Shown: piece after piece, positions 12,600 to 24,561 of the stretch
Layout of the letters: every line of letters begins with the position of its first letter
How positions within the stretch are numbered: position 1 is the stretch's first letter
Origin: Antedon bifida
Lineage: Eukaryota > Echinodermata > Crinoidea > Comatulida > Antedonidae
Direction: 5' to 3'
NCBI GenBank assembly: GCA_963402885.1
Contig: OY727097.1
Span: 20,770,001 to 20,834,000 of the forward strand
Length of the DNA: 64,000 nucleotides
Notes under the pieces: generated by a model
What the model saw: the letters and a program-made list of their open reading frames with translations, nothing else
Databases searched by the model: none
What the model was told of the DNA's origin: nothing
Translations under genes and position numbers: made by a program

Positions 12600-14250
12600 T
12601 AAAAGCACACCAATGGCGAGAAGGACAGCGATTGAGACCCTTGGCAACGGGCCAAACAAATCCAAGCTAAAACAAGACGATGACCTAATTGTAATTGCCA
12701 CTGAAAGCGGTCACAATGTGGATGACGTAACAACCAAAAACTGAACACAATTTTTTACAGCAATGCTCGTGATAGATTTGATGATTTTTTTAAACGAAGA
12801 AACTATATAATTCGCTTTATGTGAAGTTATTAGCGGAGAAAATCTTGTAGGTATACAAAAGATAAAAAATCTCTGGAGAATTTATGTAAATAATCACAGT
12901 GATCATGTCAAAATTATAAACGCTAGATTTAACATCAATGGTAGAAATATAACGATTCACAACATAAATCCATACCTATAAATAACCTATCAATAAGGGT
13001 GTACGAGTGCTGGTGAAAGACCTCCCAATAGGGAGGTTTCGCAACCTTACGAATACGATAACGAAAACGGATACGTCACACATTTGTGAAACTTTTGAGC
13101 TGATCCCCATTTCATATTCGTAAAGCGTATTCGTGTTGACGAATATCACCAGTCATATTCGTAACTACAAAACGAGTATAGTTTTTGATCTATTTGCACA
13201 TTTTGCATTTGAATCAGGAACGATTCATGATTATAATATAATTATAGATTTATTGAAAGTAATTTACTAAAGTAATTTACTAAAATGCTAGGTCAATTTT
13301 GATAAATAGCAGTTTTTAAAGTCCTCACTCGCTTTGATGTTACGCTAGGCCTAGGCAGCCAAGCACCAAGCAACACGTACCCGCGCTTCGCTCAAATTTA
13401 CCGCAGTCATATTTTAGACGGCGCTCTCAATATTTCGTTGCCATGCGAAACAGATTTTTACTGGCTTACGAAAACGAATACGTATGCGTGACGTATCTGT
13501 TTTCGTTATCGTATTCGTAAGATTGCGAAACCTCTCTATTATCTGTACACAATGACGAAATAGGAGTCGCCCTAAAGTGCTTGGGATGCAAATTAATTGG
13601 AAACATACAATATGTAATTCCGTATCAACGGGAAACTGTCTAGATTTGTAAATGGAGACCGAGCCGTGATCGACTTCAAAGGAAGTTTACCACGCTCTAC
13701 AATGGTTAATGGCTTTAAAGTTAGAATGTTCCACATAAACCAGGTTGATGAAGAGAAATGTTTTCAATGCAATGAGACAACACAAAATCAACACATGTCC
13801 AAATAAAACACCCTTTGTATGCCATACAGTAGATGTGGGCCACATTGCTAGATATTGCAAGGAAGCCGAAATTCCAGATAAAGGATAGCTACAATGGATC
13901 ATAGCAATGATGAAAGCAAAGATGAGGCAAAAACACTATTTCGACCGACTTCTGGAGAAAGGTTTATTTAAAAAATGTGGACAAACCTAGTTGATGACAA
14001 GAATGAAAACCCAGGATGGAACATTGGGGACAGCGACGTTATTGACAATGATAGCACAGACAGTGCCAAAGAAGATACAGAACAAGTTGCAAGTACAGAA
14101 AGGAACACAAATGAAAAGTGCTCAAACATCAGCAACGTCACAAGAAGGGATACAGTACAGACCAGCGTCAAGACGCTTCATGCTCTACAAATGCCGAAGA
14201 ACAGCAGAAAGAAAACGAAACAAAATCAAGCAAAGATGACACCATAAACG
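12600..14250 (+). mobile_element. Retrotransposon ORF1-like remnant with CCHC-type knuckles
   Basis: Pieces of one protein can be recognised in order: a polar start from the ATG at 12613, LVGIQKIKNLWRIYV (near 12840), a nucleic-acid-binding-like middle, GVALKCLGCKLIGNIQYVIPY (near 13570), VNGFKVRMFHINQ followed by a cysteine/histidine stretch resembling zinc knuckles (13700-13860), then a long acidic, Asn/Ser/Thr-rich tail to 14246. This order resembles ORF1 of some non-LTR elements. The copy is old with several breaks and is split by a MITE at 13031-13536. No matching ORF2 follows. Assignment to a family is tentative. Confidence 0.5.
13031..13536. mobile_element. TA-flanked MITE with long terminal inverted repeats
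   Basis: Left end GGGAGGTTTCGCAACCTTAC is mirrored by the right end (...TTGCGAAACCTCTC), and the match continues inward through ACGAATACGATAACGAAAAC and GATACGTCAC, about 50 bp per arm. TA stands outside both ends, as for Tc1/mariner-type duplications. It splits the ORF1-like remnant. A partial relative of the terminus is at about 19976-20015. No transposase reading frame inside. Confidence 0.75.
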
Positions 14251-14989
14251 AATCAAATGAAGTAGATAGATACAGACACTGTAAGTCCTGTAGAGAAAAG
14301 GGGAAAAAAGAGACGACGAATGTGAAGCAAGTCAACTTCAATACGATAAGTAATAATAAATTATGGGGTAGTGCATGTTTTCACAGTTGTGAAACATGAA
14401 ACAGTGCAGGTGTTTAAATTTTAATTAAAGATGAATGTGGCTTTCATGACATAGTTGAATATGTGGCACATGCAAGGGAAAGCAGACATAAGACGCTGAA
14501 AAAAAAAATCTTGATACCATGTCTACTTTCAGAGATATCTCAGTCTAAAGTTTTATCGATAAGATCTGTACTTAGTAGGGGTATAAAAATAGTATAATTT
14601 ATGACTTCATGATCTGTAGTAAATTTTGTATTCATTAAATGTCAAATAAATATATGCTACTCTTATTATTACACTTTAGGCCTAGCTTAGAAAATCTACA
14701 AAAAATGTATTTCACAATGATCGGGTGGTGAGAGAGATGTAAATTAGTTGACAAACACAACGTACATGTATATGACGTCGCGAGTTTGGAATCCACTGAT
14801 GACGTGATTTTGTGAATATCTCATGAATATTAATGAGCTTCCCTAAGCTGCTGAAAAACAGACTTTCCATGAATTTACCCTAAAATGTATATGAAATTTA
14901 ATTTTTTAAATTTCTAGTTATTACTTCTTCATTCTGACATGTCTATATTGTTATAATATTTGTTATTTAATAAATAAACGATATTTAAA

Positions 14990-15450
14990 AGCAATTTTAA
15001 ACCCAGAATCCCCCTTTAATTTAGCACAGGAATGGTCATTAAAGAATTACAGATTTTTATTCCTGATAAGTAAGAGAACATTTTAAAATTGGTTTGGTCG
15101 ACCTTTGACCCATTCTTAAGTGGCTTTGACCCCGGATTTTAAATTTAAGAATGAAGAATCCTTAATCAGTATGTTCATAAGTATATGTGATGTGAATTTT
15201 GTTGATGTACTCAAAATGCTAAATAAATGTCTAATTAGCGCTAATTAAAGGCGTTCTTAAGTAAATTTAGCACAGGAATGGTCACTTAAGAATTATGGAT
15301 ATTGATTCCTGATAGGTCAGAGAACATTTTAGAATTGGTTTTGTCCATGTACTCGAAATGCTAATTAAATCCAATTTTAGGGGTAATTTAGGTGGTTCCC
15401 CCTTAAAATTGAACAGGACCTTACTTAACAATTGCCATTTCTGGGTCCCA
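14990..15450. repeat. Two diverged direct repeats (~245 bp)
   Basis: GCACAGGAATGGTCA..TTAAGAATTA, TTGATTCCTGATA and AGAGAACATTTTA recur at about 15025 and 15270 in the same order. Divergence is moderate. No coding potential. Between 14400 and 14990 nothing further was recognised. Confidence 0.6.
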
Positions 15451-15535
15451 TAGACCATATCTACATACTCCATACCTCAAACCTTTTGTACTCAAATTGC
15501 TAATTAAAACCTTCTGGGCTCCCAGACTAATATAT

Positions 15536-15694
15536 AGATGGCAAGTTTGGTATCAAATTAAAGCTTATGACAGCTTATAGCTTATACCACTACCATAATT
15601 TCACAATATACTGACATCATCAAAGCCACACACCCATTATATATTACATAACTTTGTGGGAAAATTTAAGAAATCAGATTAATAATAATATGGC
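15536..15694. repeat. Repeat copy upstream of the LINE; partner at 18012-18150
   Basis: TTTGGTATCAAATTAAAGCTTATGAC ... CCACACCCATTATAT ... ATTACATAACTTTGTG-type blocks occur here and again, in the same order and orientation, at 18012-18150. The LINE at 15707-18011 appears to have landed in the second copy of a two-copy tandem repeat: the first bases of that second copy (ATGTTTGGTATT) form its target duplication. Confidence 0.65.
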
Positions 15695-15706
15695 ATGTTT
15701 GGTATT

Positions 15707-18011
15707 TGGTACCATACCACACAAAATCAGATAGATCACATCGGAATTACCAGACAGTTTAGGCACACACTGCTGGATGTAAGGGTAAGGAGAGGTGCGG
15801 ACGCAGCTTCAGATCATCATTTGTTAATTGGAAAACTGCAACTAAAACTGATGAAACACAAGAATAAAAACTCAAGCAACAGAATAAAGTACAATGTGGA
15901 ACTCCTTAAACAGAAGGAAATAACAGCTTCTTTTCAGTTGGAGATGAGCAACAGATACAAAGTACTTCAAGATCAGATGGTAGAAGGTGGAGGACCGGAC
16001 ATTGAAACACAATGGGAGAACAGTAAAGAGATATGGAGAGGTAGCTGTGAAGCAGTATTGGGAAGAAAGAAAACATTACACAAACCATGGATGACAAATG
16101 AAACAATGAAATTGATCGAAGAAAGAAGGGAAAAGAAGGATATTGTAAACAATAGCCGGACAAGGGAAAGACGTAGAAATGCTCAGAGGGAGTATACTAT
16201 AGTGCACAAAAGGTGAAGAAAAGTGTAAAGAAAGATAAGAAGAAACAAATAGAAGAACTAGCCACACAGGCAGAAGAGGCAGCTTTAAGAAATGACATGA
16301 AAGAACTTTATTCAATCACAAAGAAACTTGCAAATAAAACCAAACAACTACAAAGACCAGTGAAGGACAGACAAGGAAATGTTTTACAAGCCAAAGAAGA
16401 CCAAGCACATAGATGGGCAGAGTATTTTGAAGGACTATTGAACCGACCATCACCAAATGAGACGGTAGACATTCCACCAGCTGAAAACATTCTTCAGATC
16501 AACTGTAATAAACCAAGAAGAGAAGAGATCAAGAAAGCTATAAAACATTTGAAGACCGGAAAGTCACCAGGACCAGACGAAATACCACCCGAAGCACTTA
16601 AGGCCGACCTGGACACATCATCACAGATGATGATGGAAATAATCAACATGATATGGGAAATGGAGGAAATACCAAAGGACTGGAAGAAAGGATACATTGT
16701 AAAATTACCAAAGAAAGGCGATCTAAGTGAATGCAAAAACTATAGAGGGATAACCATGCTCTCAGTAGCAGGAAAAGTGTTTAACCGAATCCTACTAGAC
16801 AGAATGATAGCGGGAGTCGATAGGACCTTAAGAGACAACCAAGCAGGATTTAGGAAAGAGAAATCATGCACTGACCATATTGCCACACTCAGAATAATAT
16901 TGGAACAAACAATAGAATGGAACACACCACTTTGGATGAATTTCATTGACTACGAAAAAGCTTTTGACAGTTTAGACAGACCAACTTTGTGGAAGATAAT
17001 GAGGCACTATGGCATACCAGAAAAGTTCATACAAATAATCAGCAAATCATATACAGGAGTCACATGTCAAGTTTTACATGAGGGAAGTCTTACCAGAGAA
17101 TTTGAAATCAAAACAGGTGTAAGACAAGGAGGATTGATGTCTCCGTTCCTGTTCAATCTTGCAATAGACTGGATAATGAAAGAAACAACACAAGGAAAAA
17201 GAAATGGGATTCAATGGACTTTATGGGAACAATTAGAAGACCTGGACTATGCTGACGACATTGTTCTGTTGTCACAAACACATCAGCAAATGCAAACCAA
17301 AACCAGACTTCTTGAAGAAACATCAAGTATGCTTGGCTTAAATGTAAACATAGCGAAAACTAAAGTAATGATGGTCAACACAAGAAATAATCAGGCAATC
17401 CAGCTAAGGAAAGGAGAAGCAGAACCAGTGGAAACTTTTACTTACCTTGGTAGCAAAGTCAACATCAGAGGAGGGACAGAGGAAGATGTAAAAGGAAGGA
17501 TTGGGAAGGCACAGGTGGCTTTCAATATACTAACAAAAGTATGGAAGGCAAATATTTAACTCAAATGTCAAATCAGTACTGTTAAATGGATCAGAAACAT
17601 GGAGAACTACTAATCAAATAATAAGGAAAATCCAAGTGTTCATCAATAAATGTCTGAGAAGGATTCTCAGAATATGGTGGCCAGAAAAAATAAGAAATGA
17701 GGATCTATGGGTTAGGACTGGACAAGAGCCAGTGGAATTTGAAATTAGCAGAAGGAAATGGAAATGGATTGGTCACACACTATAAGGAAACCAAAACACA
17801 ACATAACTAGGCATGCCCTAACATGGAATCCCCAAGGAAAACGAAAAAGAGGACGCCCAAGGAACACATGGAGGAGGGAACTGGATAAGGAGGTGAAGGA
17901 TGCTGGCTATAACTGGACAGAGGTGGAAGGAATTGCCCAGAACCGTGTGAGATGGAGACGCGTAGTTGATGGCCTATGCACTGCTAGGTGTAACAAGGCT
18001 TAAAGTAAGTA
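15707..18011 (+). mobile_element. RTE-like (SR2-type) LINE, 5'-truncated, with target duplication
   Basis: Begins inside the endonuclease (ENQIDHI, then VRVRRGADAASDHHL) and runs through the linker to a reverse transcriptase in frame 16213-17559: KTGKSPGPDEIPPEALK, KNYRGITMLSVAGKVFNRIL, QAGFR, FIDYEKAFDSLDR (motif A), GVRQGGLMSPFLFN, LDYADDIVLL (motif C with YADD intact), TYLGSKVNIRGGTEEDV. The C-terminal part ([12 protein letters not shown]-like, [30 protein letters not shown]) lies in a shifted frame and ends in TAA at 18001. Two frame breaks are clear: one near 16210 and a short deletion near 17555. Tail is AGTAAGTA, as in RTE elements. The 12-bp ATGTTTGGTATT at 15695-15706 and 18012-18023 is the target duplication. 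Not active now, but rather young. Confidence 0.9.
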
Positions 18012-18289
18012 ATGTTTGGTATTAAATTAAGGCTTATGACATGTACAAAACCATGGAACTATATAAAATATAATGTGAACAATATAATGATGCCATTACT
18101 TAAGCCACACCCATTATATAAATATATTACATAACTTTGTGAAAAATCAAACGGCAGTATGCGTAACTGAGATAATGATTATGATGTATGCTCACCTGGG
18201 TTGATTTGCATAAATGCCATGCGACGTATAATAGAAATCTCAATAGCTAACGTGGCTAGTTGAGACGAGGGCCAGCGTAATTATAATAC

Positions 18290-18970
18290 GTACGTGTAAG
18301 TTAACAAAAATGGTGAAAATATGCTAAATTTTAAAATTAATAGATCGTCAGAATGCTCGGGAACAACTATTTTGCATTTCATTTTCTTAAAGTTTATCAC
18401 ATGTATGATTTATTATGAAATTAAGAGAACAAAAGTTGATCAAAAGTTGATTAAGTCATCATTAATTGCATGTTAAATTAAAAAAAATTAATTTCGACAA
18501 TCAAACAAATTATGACATTTTCTTAGGCCAAAATAACAAACTTAACATTAACTTTCTTCTTTAAAATGTTCATAATTATATTAAAGTTAAAGTATATAGT
18601 TTGACAGTGCATCATTTTTTAAAATTTTTTAAGAGGCCATCATGGGTAAATAATTATAATTCATTGCGGTATGTAATAATCTATCTGCACCAAAGTGGTT
18701 ACTGCATAGTAAATACACAGAGGAATCTTTCTACAACTTTTAGTCAGTTGTGTATGGCTCGGTGGTCTGTGTTTGTGTCTATGGCATTCAAGGTACCGAG
18801 ATCGAGTGTCACCTTGGGAAACGAAATAAGATTTTTTTTATTATCCGTATTGTTTGTTCAATTTTATTTCTTAGTGTATAGATTATATTACACATGATTT
18901 ATAATGAAATCTAGATAAAAAATAACTTATTTCTTTATTATGTAACAAATGTGGTTTGACATTATATGCA
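18290..18970 (+). mobile_element. Non-autonomous element C, shorter copy
   Basis: GTGAAAATATGCTAAATTTT, CAGAATGCTCGGGAAC, TTGCATTTCATTTTCTTAAA, TCATTGCGGTATGTAATAAT, CTTGGGAAACGAAATAAGAT and the final TTTATAATGAAATCTA block are all found, in the same order, on the minus strand at 59050-60545. The present copy lacks about 800 bp found there. No protein seen; the frame at 18601-18897 is chance. Confidence 0.7.
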
Positions 18971-19299
18971 GAGGAATCAATCAGTCAATATATCTTTTGA
19001 AAATCAATTATCTTTATTTAAATCAATGCATATAAGTTCCTATAATACGTCATAGTGACGAATCTAGTTATGAAATTGAGTTTGTGTGATATCAAAATAA
19101 TGATTTAAAAAAAAAGTTACATATTTGATTTTCCTATTTTTATTGATACACTGAATACATTTATGATATTTCTTATAGTTTCTCATAGTACATTATTTAT
19201 TCACCATGAGTAAATATGAGCAATACTTTCTTAAATTAATTGGTGGCGGTATACTCACCCGATTTTTAATTCATTTAGGTTGGAACGTCTGCTATTGGC

Positions 19300-19530
19300 A
19301 TTTTTTGCATTCCATACTTTATTAGAGGCCGAGTTTATTGATTAGTTTTTGGCCGAGTTGACGCGGGGCCAACATAACTTGGGTCCTACTTCTTGACGTG
19401 GGACTGACTTGACGTGGGACCGAATTGGTGTGGGACCGACTTGAGACTTGACGTGGGGCCGACTTGACGTGGGGCCAACTTAACGTGGGGCCAACTTGAC
19501 TTTCTTTGGCCAAGACGGTTTTTTTAGGGC
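19300..19530 (-). mobile_element. End fragment of array-ended MITE family D
   Basis: Carries six to eight loose copies of a 15-16-bp unit GGCCGACTTGACGTGG next to TTGCATTCCATACTTTA, the same order as each end of the element at 23401-24476. Only one end is present here, and the units are more diverged, so this is an older, broken copy. Confidence 0.65.
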
Positions 19531-19549
19531 CGACTCTAGTCTAAGGCTA

Positions 19550-19690
19550 GGCATATTCATTCTAGGCCTACTAATATCTAATAATACTAATAGAGAGGGC
19601 CAAGCTAGGCTTAGGCCTACTACTAGCTAGACTAGGCCTAGTCTCTAGCTAGGTAGGGCCAGCTAGCCTAGCTAGGCCTGGCCCAACAAT
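19550..19690. repeat. TAGGCCTA/CTAG-rich stretch
   Basis: Dense run of overlapping TAGGCCTA, CTAGGC and GCTAGC motifs, all near-palindromic. A larger stretch of the same kind occupies 56455-56640 and 57120-57560. Single TAGGCCTA words are scattered across the window. Confidence 0.8.
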
Positions 19691-20029
19691 GAGGCTATAC
19701 TAGGGGTAGTTGAGGCTAAATAAACGGGTCATTTTTAATGAAAACGTATCAGAAAGGACAGAAATATCAAGTGTATTTTAAGAATTATATTACTTACATA
19801 TTTACAGCTAGAAAAAATACGTTATTTAGGCACTAATACGCCTACACCCACTGACTGTCACTGGTGGTACAAAGAGACGTGTGACATGACAGTGGTTCTC
19901 TCCGAGTTTGTTTTTCTTTTTGACGTACGTTTAATTAACGACATTGAAAGTTTAGAAGCCATTTTGTGTCAAATGGGAGGTTTCCTCTACACCGCATTAC
20001 GAATACGAAAGCCCACAATTTTTTTAATT

Positions 20030-20290
20030 TCAGAAATTTGAAAAAACGAATTAGTAATTCGAAATTTAGAATTACTTATGTATTCAAAATTTCGAATTAA
20101 TACTTATTTTGAATTAACAAATTATGAATTTGAAATTTCGACGTTTTATTGGTTTTTCAAATAATTCGAATAAAAAATCTAAATTTCGAATTAATAATTT
20201 GAAATTTCGAATTAAAATGTCGAAATTTCGAATTTAAAAGACGAAATTTCGAATTATTTATTCGAAATACTGATAATTCGAAATTATTAA
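20030..20290. repeat. AATTTCGAATTA imperfect palindromic array
   Basis: About 260 bp built almost only from variants of AAATTTCGAATTA and its reverse complement, so both strands read alike. It follows a GGGAGGTTTC..TTACGAATACGAAAG segment at 19976-20015 that resembles the end of the 13.0-kb MITE, suggesting that the array arose inside such an element. No frame. Confidence 0.75.
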
Positions 20291-20439
20291 TTTATCCGCC
20301 CTGTGTCATCCTGGATTCATCGAACCTCCTGGAGTGTGGTTGATGATCATGCGGATTAGATTTATATACTTTTTAAGGGAGGCGCCCGCTCAATATTAGT
20401 CACTGTCTCCAAACTTTCAAAAATATAAATAAAAAACAA

Positions 20440-20702
20440 AATACCGTTGCTTGACTAAGAATGATGTGTATTAAAACAACTCGCTTTAGCAATTCCTTTC
20501 TACCTTCAGACAGTCAGTGTATTTAATAAAACAAACTTAGATAAGATTATCAGTATATACATTGTTGATAATGTTGTATTTTGCATGCGTTGTAACTTTT
20601 TTTCTTTTAATTAAGTGTATTCTTTTTCGCAACAAGAAGACAAATTTCATACTGTACTATTTTGGTTTGTATGAAAATAAAAGATCTGTATCTGTATCTG
20701 AA
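20440..20702 (+). mobile_element. Probable LINE 3' UTR with ATCTGT tail
   Basis: A T-rich stretch with TTTGGTTTGTATGAAAATAAA ends in AGATCTGTATCTGTATCTGA, a short (ATCTGT)n run as seen at 3' ends of some CR1/L2-like LINEs. No ORF2 piece was recognised upstream, so the call is weak. Confidence 0.35.
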
Positions 20703-21181
20703 CTATCAAGAGATTATTGAAATGTTATCGTATATTAGTACGGACACTAAAACCGAAAGCTGAAAAAATGTTCCTTACTCGAAAAAAAAGCATTCTGACT
20801 GGAGTCGGCGTAAAGATAGGGAAAGAGGGTGGGAGATTTTACTGGGCTGTGGAGCCTTTGTACCGGGAAGGAAGAGAAACATAAAGGCCCATTCGACGAT
20901 AAATAGATAAATATGCATTTTTCATACCTGAAACAAAGGAAATTTTAAAAGTTATGCTGACTTTTTTTGTTATCCAATAAATGACGTCATGATGAATAAG
21001 AACAATAAAATCGTTGTATGGCGTCACGTATAGTTTGCAATAATCATCATTTGATTTGATGAATGAAAATATTATTTTCATCAAAGGCAGCATGTGGAGG
21101 GTTATCATTATAGTTCTAGGATAACAACTTGTAAGATTTCATTTGTTTTATCATAAGAATCAGGGGCGGATCCAGGATTTT

Positions 21182-21707
21182 TGGCCGAAACATCCCACTT
21201 TGTGGGCCGAAACGTCTCACTTTAGACCAAATTCATATTCATTTTTTTGGGTATTTATCAAGTGTTTAAATGTGTTTAACAATCCGTATTTTATTAATAT
21301 TGACAATGTTGATATAATATATATAATAAATTACTAAAAAAACGTAATTTTATATTCAATTTATTACTTCGAAAACCTTGTTTATTTCGTGCATTCGCCA
21401 AGCGGCAAACAGAGGGCGTAACTTGTTTACATCGTTCGCGTGACTAAAAAATGATCATTTTCGACAATGTTTTCAAAATGTTTGCTTTATTGTATCTTTA
21501 TCCCTAGTAGTGCTACCCCATAGTCCCACAAAGTTTGGGGGAAAAAAGCTTATTTTATGCTTATAAATGCATATCAAAGCCGATAAATGTAAGTGTGCCG
21601 AATCGTCTCAGGGCCGAATAGTCCCGGGTCGAATCGTCCCAGGGCCGAATCGTCCCGGGCCGAATCCTCTCAGGGCCGAATCGTCCCGCTACCGCTGCGT
21701 TGCTGCC
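21182..21707 (+). mobile_element. Array-ended MITE family A, copy 1 (5' end lost)
   Basis: Shares the full interior with copies at 21909-22502 and 29434-30000: GGCCGAAACATCCCACTTTG, AGACCAAATTCATATTCATT, CGCCAAGCGGC, TTACATCGTTCGCGTGACTA, TGCTTATAAATGCATATCAA. The right end is an array of a 15-16-bp unit GGGCCGAATCGTCCC and finishes ...GTCCCGCTACC. The left end is missing and replaced by CAGGGGCGGATCCAGGATTT, the terminus of another repeat. Non-coding. Confidence 0.85.
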
Positions 21708-21908
21708 GGGGGAATTGAAACTTTTTGCAACACTGCAGTAGTAGTAAATGATTTTAAATACTTATTTGTAGGCCTATTTCGTCGTGTTTTACAACAGTGT
21801 ACAACTAAGCACAGACGGTAAAAAGTACTAAACTGCTTATAATAAGGCCTAGTTCAGTGCTATGGCATAAACACGTTCCGTTGAGCAACCATTATTGACG
21901 ATTCATTC

Positions 21909-22502
21909 GGTAGCGGGACGATTCGGCCCTGAGACGATTTAGCCCTAGGACGGTAACGGGACGATTCGGCCCTGAGACGATTCGGCCCGGGACGATTCGG
22001 CCCTGGGAGGATTCGGCCCGGGACTATTCGGCCCGGGACGATTCGGCCCTGAGACGATTCGGCACACTTACATTTATCGGCTTTGATGCATTTTATAAGC
22101 ATAAAATAAGCTTTTTTCCCCAAACTTTATTTTCAGAGAGACTATGGGGTAGTACTACTAGGGATAAAGATGCAATAAAGCAAACATTTAAAAAAAAATA
22201 GTCACGCGAACGATGTAAACAAGTTACGCCCTCTGTTGGCCGCTTGGCGAATGCACGAAATAAACAAGGTTTTCGAAGTAATAAATTGAATATAAAATTA
22301 CGTTTTTTTAGTAATTTATTATATATATTATATCAACTTTGTCAATATCAATAAAATACGGATTGTTTTCACCTTTAAAAACTTGATAAATACCAAAAAT
22401 ATGAATATGAATTTGGTCTAAAGTGAGACGTTTCGGCCCACAAAGTGGGATGTTTCGGCCCAAAAGTGGGCCGAATCGTCCCAGGGCCGAATAGTCCCGG
22501 GC
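21909..22502 (-). mobile_element. Array-ended MITE family A, copy 2 (inverted)
   Basis: Inverted relative to copy 1, separated by about 200 bp. It starts GGTAGCGGGACGATTCGG and a second terminus-like GGTAACGGGACGATTCGG begins at 21955, so one end seems doubled. The array has about eight units. The other end stops at GTCCCGGG without the expected terminal ACC, so it is truncated near 22502. Confidence 0.85.
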
Positions 22503-23006
22503 AATCAAAGCAGCGGTCGTCTGGTGGGCGGGCCTACGCACACTTTAGTGAATTGTGATTGGTCCAGGCTGGTTTCTAAGAACAACCAAAGATACATTAT
22601 AAGCTAAGACCAACTACACTTCTGGAGGGAGAAGGTAAACTTGGCAGATTTGGTACTCTGCTCAACTTGTGTGTGACTAATGTTTTCCATGTTCGAAGTA
22701 AGCACGGCAACGGTACAGGTCCTATTTAATAACTAAAGTTGTAATATATTAAAACTACGCTATAAAGAGGTTATATTTATAAGCACAACATGGCAGTAAG
22801 TATTACATCGTAAGGCACCTTATAAGATTGTCACGACACTAAGGCCCAGGGTGACATTCAATTCATTTTTCAACTCACCATTGCACACTCATAGATGGTG
22901 TACAATGTACAGTGGTATACAGTATATGCCTTAATACTTGTAAGTAAGGCATACATTGCAAAGGGATCTTTGCAATGTAAACATCAGCTGAAACAGAAAA
23001 TTACCA

Positions 23007-24561
23007 TACCGTAAATCTTCTAATTGTAACCCTGGGTTATAATTATATATTCTTTGATTGTTTTTTAGGGTGGGTTACTATTAGAAGGAGGGTTACTATT
23101 AGAAGGAGGGTTACTATTAGAACGGGGTTACTATTAGAGTAGTGGGTTATTATTACTAATCGTAAATTAGGCCCCTGAAAATAGTAACCCACCCCCAACT
23201 TTTCTGGTCAGCAACTCATAGCAAAATAATAAAACAGTACGAATAACAAATTTGGTTGAACTCAACACTCAATCCTCCCCCACTCCAGAGATCAACATGC
23301 ATTTTATCTCCTTATTTTCAAAATACGGCTGCATCATAAGTTTTTGTGACTATAATAGTAACCCCCATGGGTTACTATTAGAGTAGTGGGTTATTATTAT
23401 GATTTCGATCCAAGTCGGCCCTAAACCGTCTCGGCCAAAGTCAAGTCGGCCCCAAGTCAAGTCGGCCCCAAGTCAACTCGGCCTCAAGTCAACTCGGCCT
23501 CAAGTCAACTCGGCCTCACGTCAACTCGGCCAAAAAATAATCGGTCAACTCGGCCCCATTAAAGTATGGAACGCAAAAAGTGCAAAGGAAGGGGATTGAT
23601 ATTTCTTCACATTTTTTTACCTATGAATAATTCTAACTTTTAATGAATATTAATATTTAGACAATGATACATTTAGCAACACAAATAAGAATGATAAGCA
23701 ATCATACTATTACTAATGATTACAATGAACATTTGGATAATAAATAGGAACACATTGTAGGCCCAATAATGATGATGCACGTACGTCGGCGCGTATGTTC
23801 GTCCGTGCGTCAAAATTCAATGTCCGATATGCGAGGACATGAATTATTAGGTGTAGTAAGATTGTTTGGTTGAATCATTGAGGTATAAAATATTGATGTT
23901 AACTCCATGGTTGAATCACGCGTAGGTTTTTTTCAGTGTATGCATATCCATTTGATTAGGCGACAACATCTGAAACCAATTCGTAGCTGCGCCTCCCTGC
24001 GCCTTTGGTAGCTATTTCGATATCTACAACTGCTACGTGTTTTCGCTGACCGGGGGATTCCCCTTTTTTAAAAACGCAAATCATGGACAAAAACGAGGCA
24101 CGCCAAAACGATGTACGATCAGTTTTTCTATGGCCAAATGGTGGAACGTAGGCCAACGTCTTCGATTTACTAAAATGACCTGCACGTGTTTTTGTAACAC
24201 GCGGGTACGTCTATTCATATCGGTAATGAGATCATTTTTTTTATATGAGTATTTTTCTTGTTTCTTCATTTTTTTAAAGCGTGGATAGTAATAATCATAA
24301 TAATATTAAGCACTTTTTGCGTTCCATACTTTAACGGGGCCGAGTTGACCGATTAGTTTTTGGCCGAGTTGATGTGAGGCCGAGTTGACTTGAGGCCGAG
24401 TTGACTTGGGGCCGACTTGACGTGGGGCCGACTTGACTTTGGCCGAGACGGTTTGGGGCCGACTTGACCTGCACCCATTATTATAGATTGACCTATAAGG
24501 TGGGTTACTATTAGAAGGGGTTACTATTAGAGTGTGGGTTACTATTAGAAGATTTACGGTA
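23007..24561. mobile_element. Array-ended DNA element E, host of a nested insertion
   Basis: Left terminus TACCGTAAATCTTCTAAT (23007) is the inverse of the right terminus ATTAGAAGATTTACGGTA (ending 24561). Just inside both ends are tandem copies of a 17-bp unit GGGTTACTATTAGAAGG (23080-23150 and 24499-24550). An unrelated element (23401-24476) sits inside. Non-coding. The organisation, inverted ends with short tandem arrays, is the same as in families A, B and D although the sequences differ. Confidence 0.7.
23401..24476. mobile_element. Array-ended MITE family D, nested in element E
   Basis: Both ends hold about 190-bp inverted arms containing arrays of AAGTCAAGTCGGCCCC-type units (left 23410-23545, right 24335-24465); each arm ends inward with TAAAGTATGGAACGCAAAAA or its inverse. 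ATTATTAT stands on both sides (23393-23400 and 24477-24484), a likely 8-bp duplication, though it is a simple sequence. The interior (23600-24300) has no recognisable gene; short frames there overlap on both strands. Confidence 0.75.
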
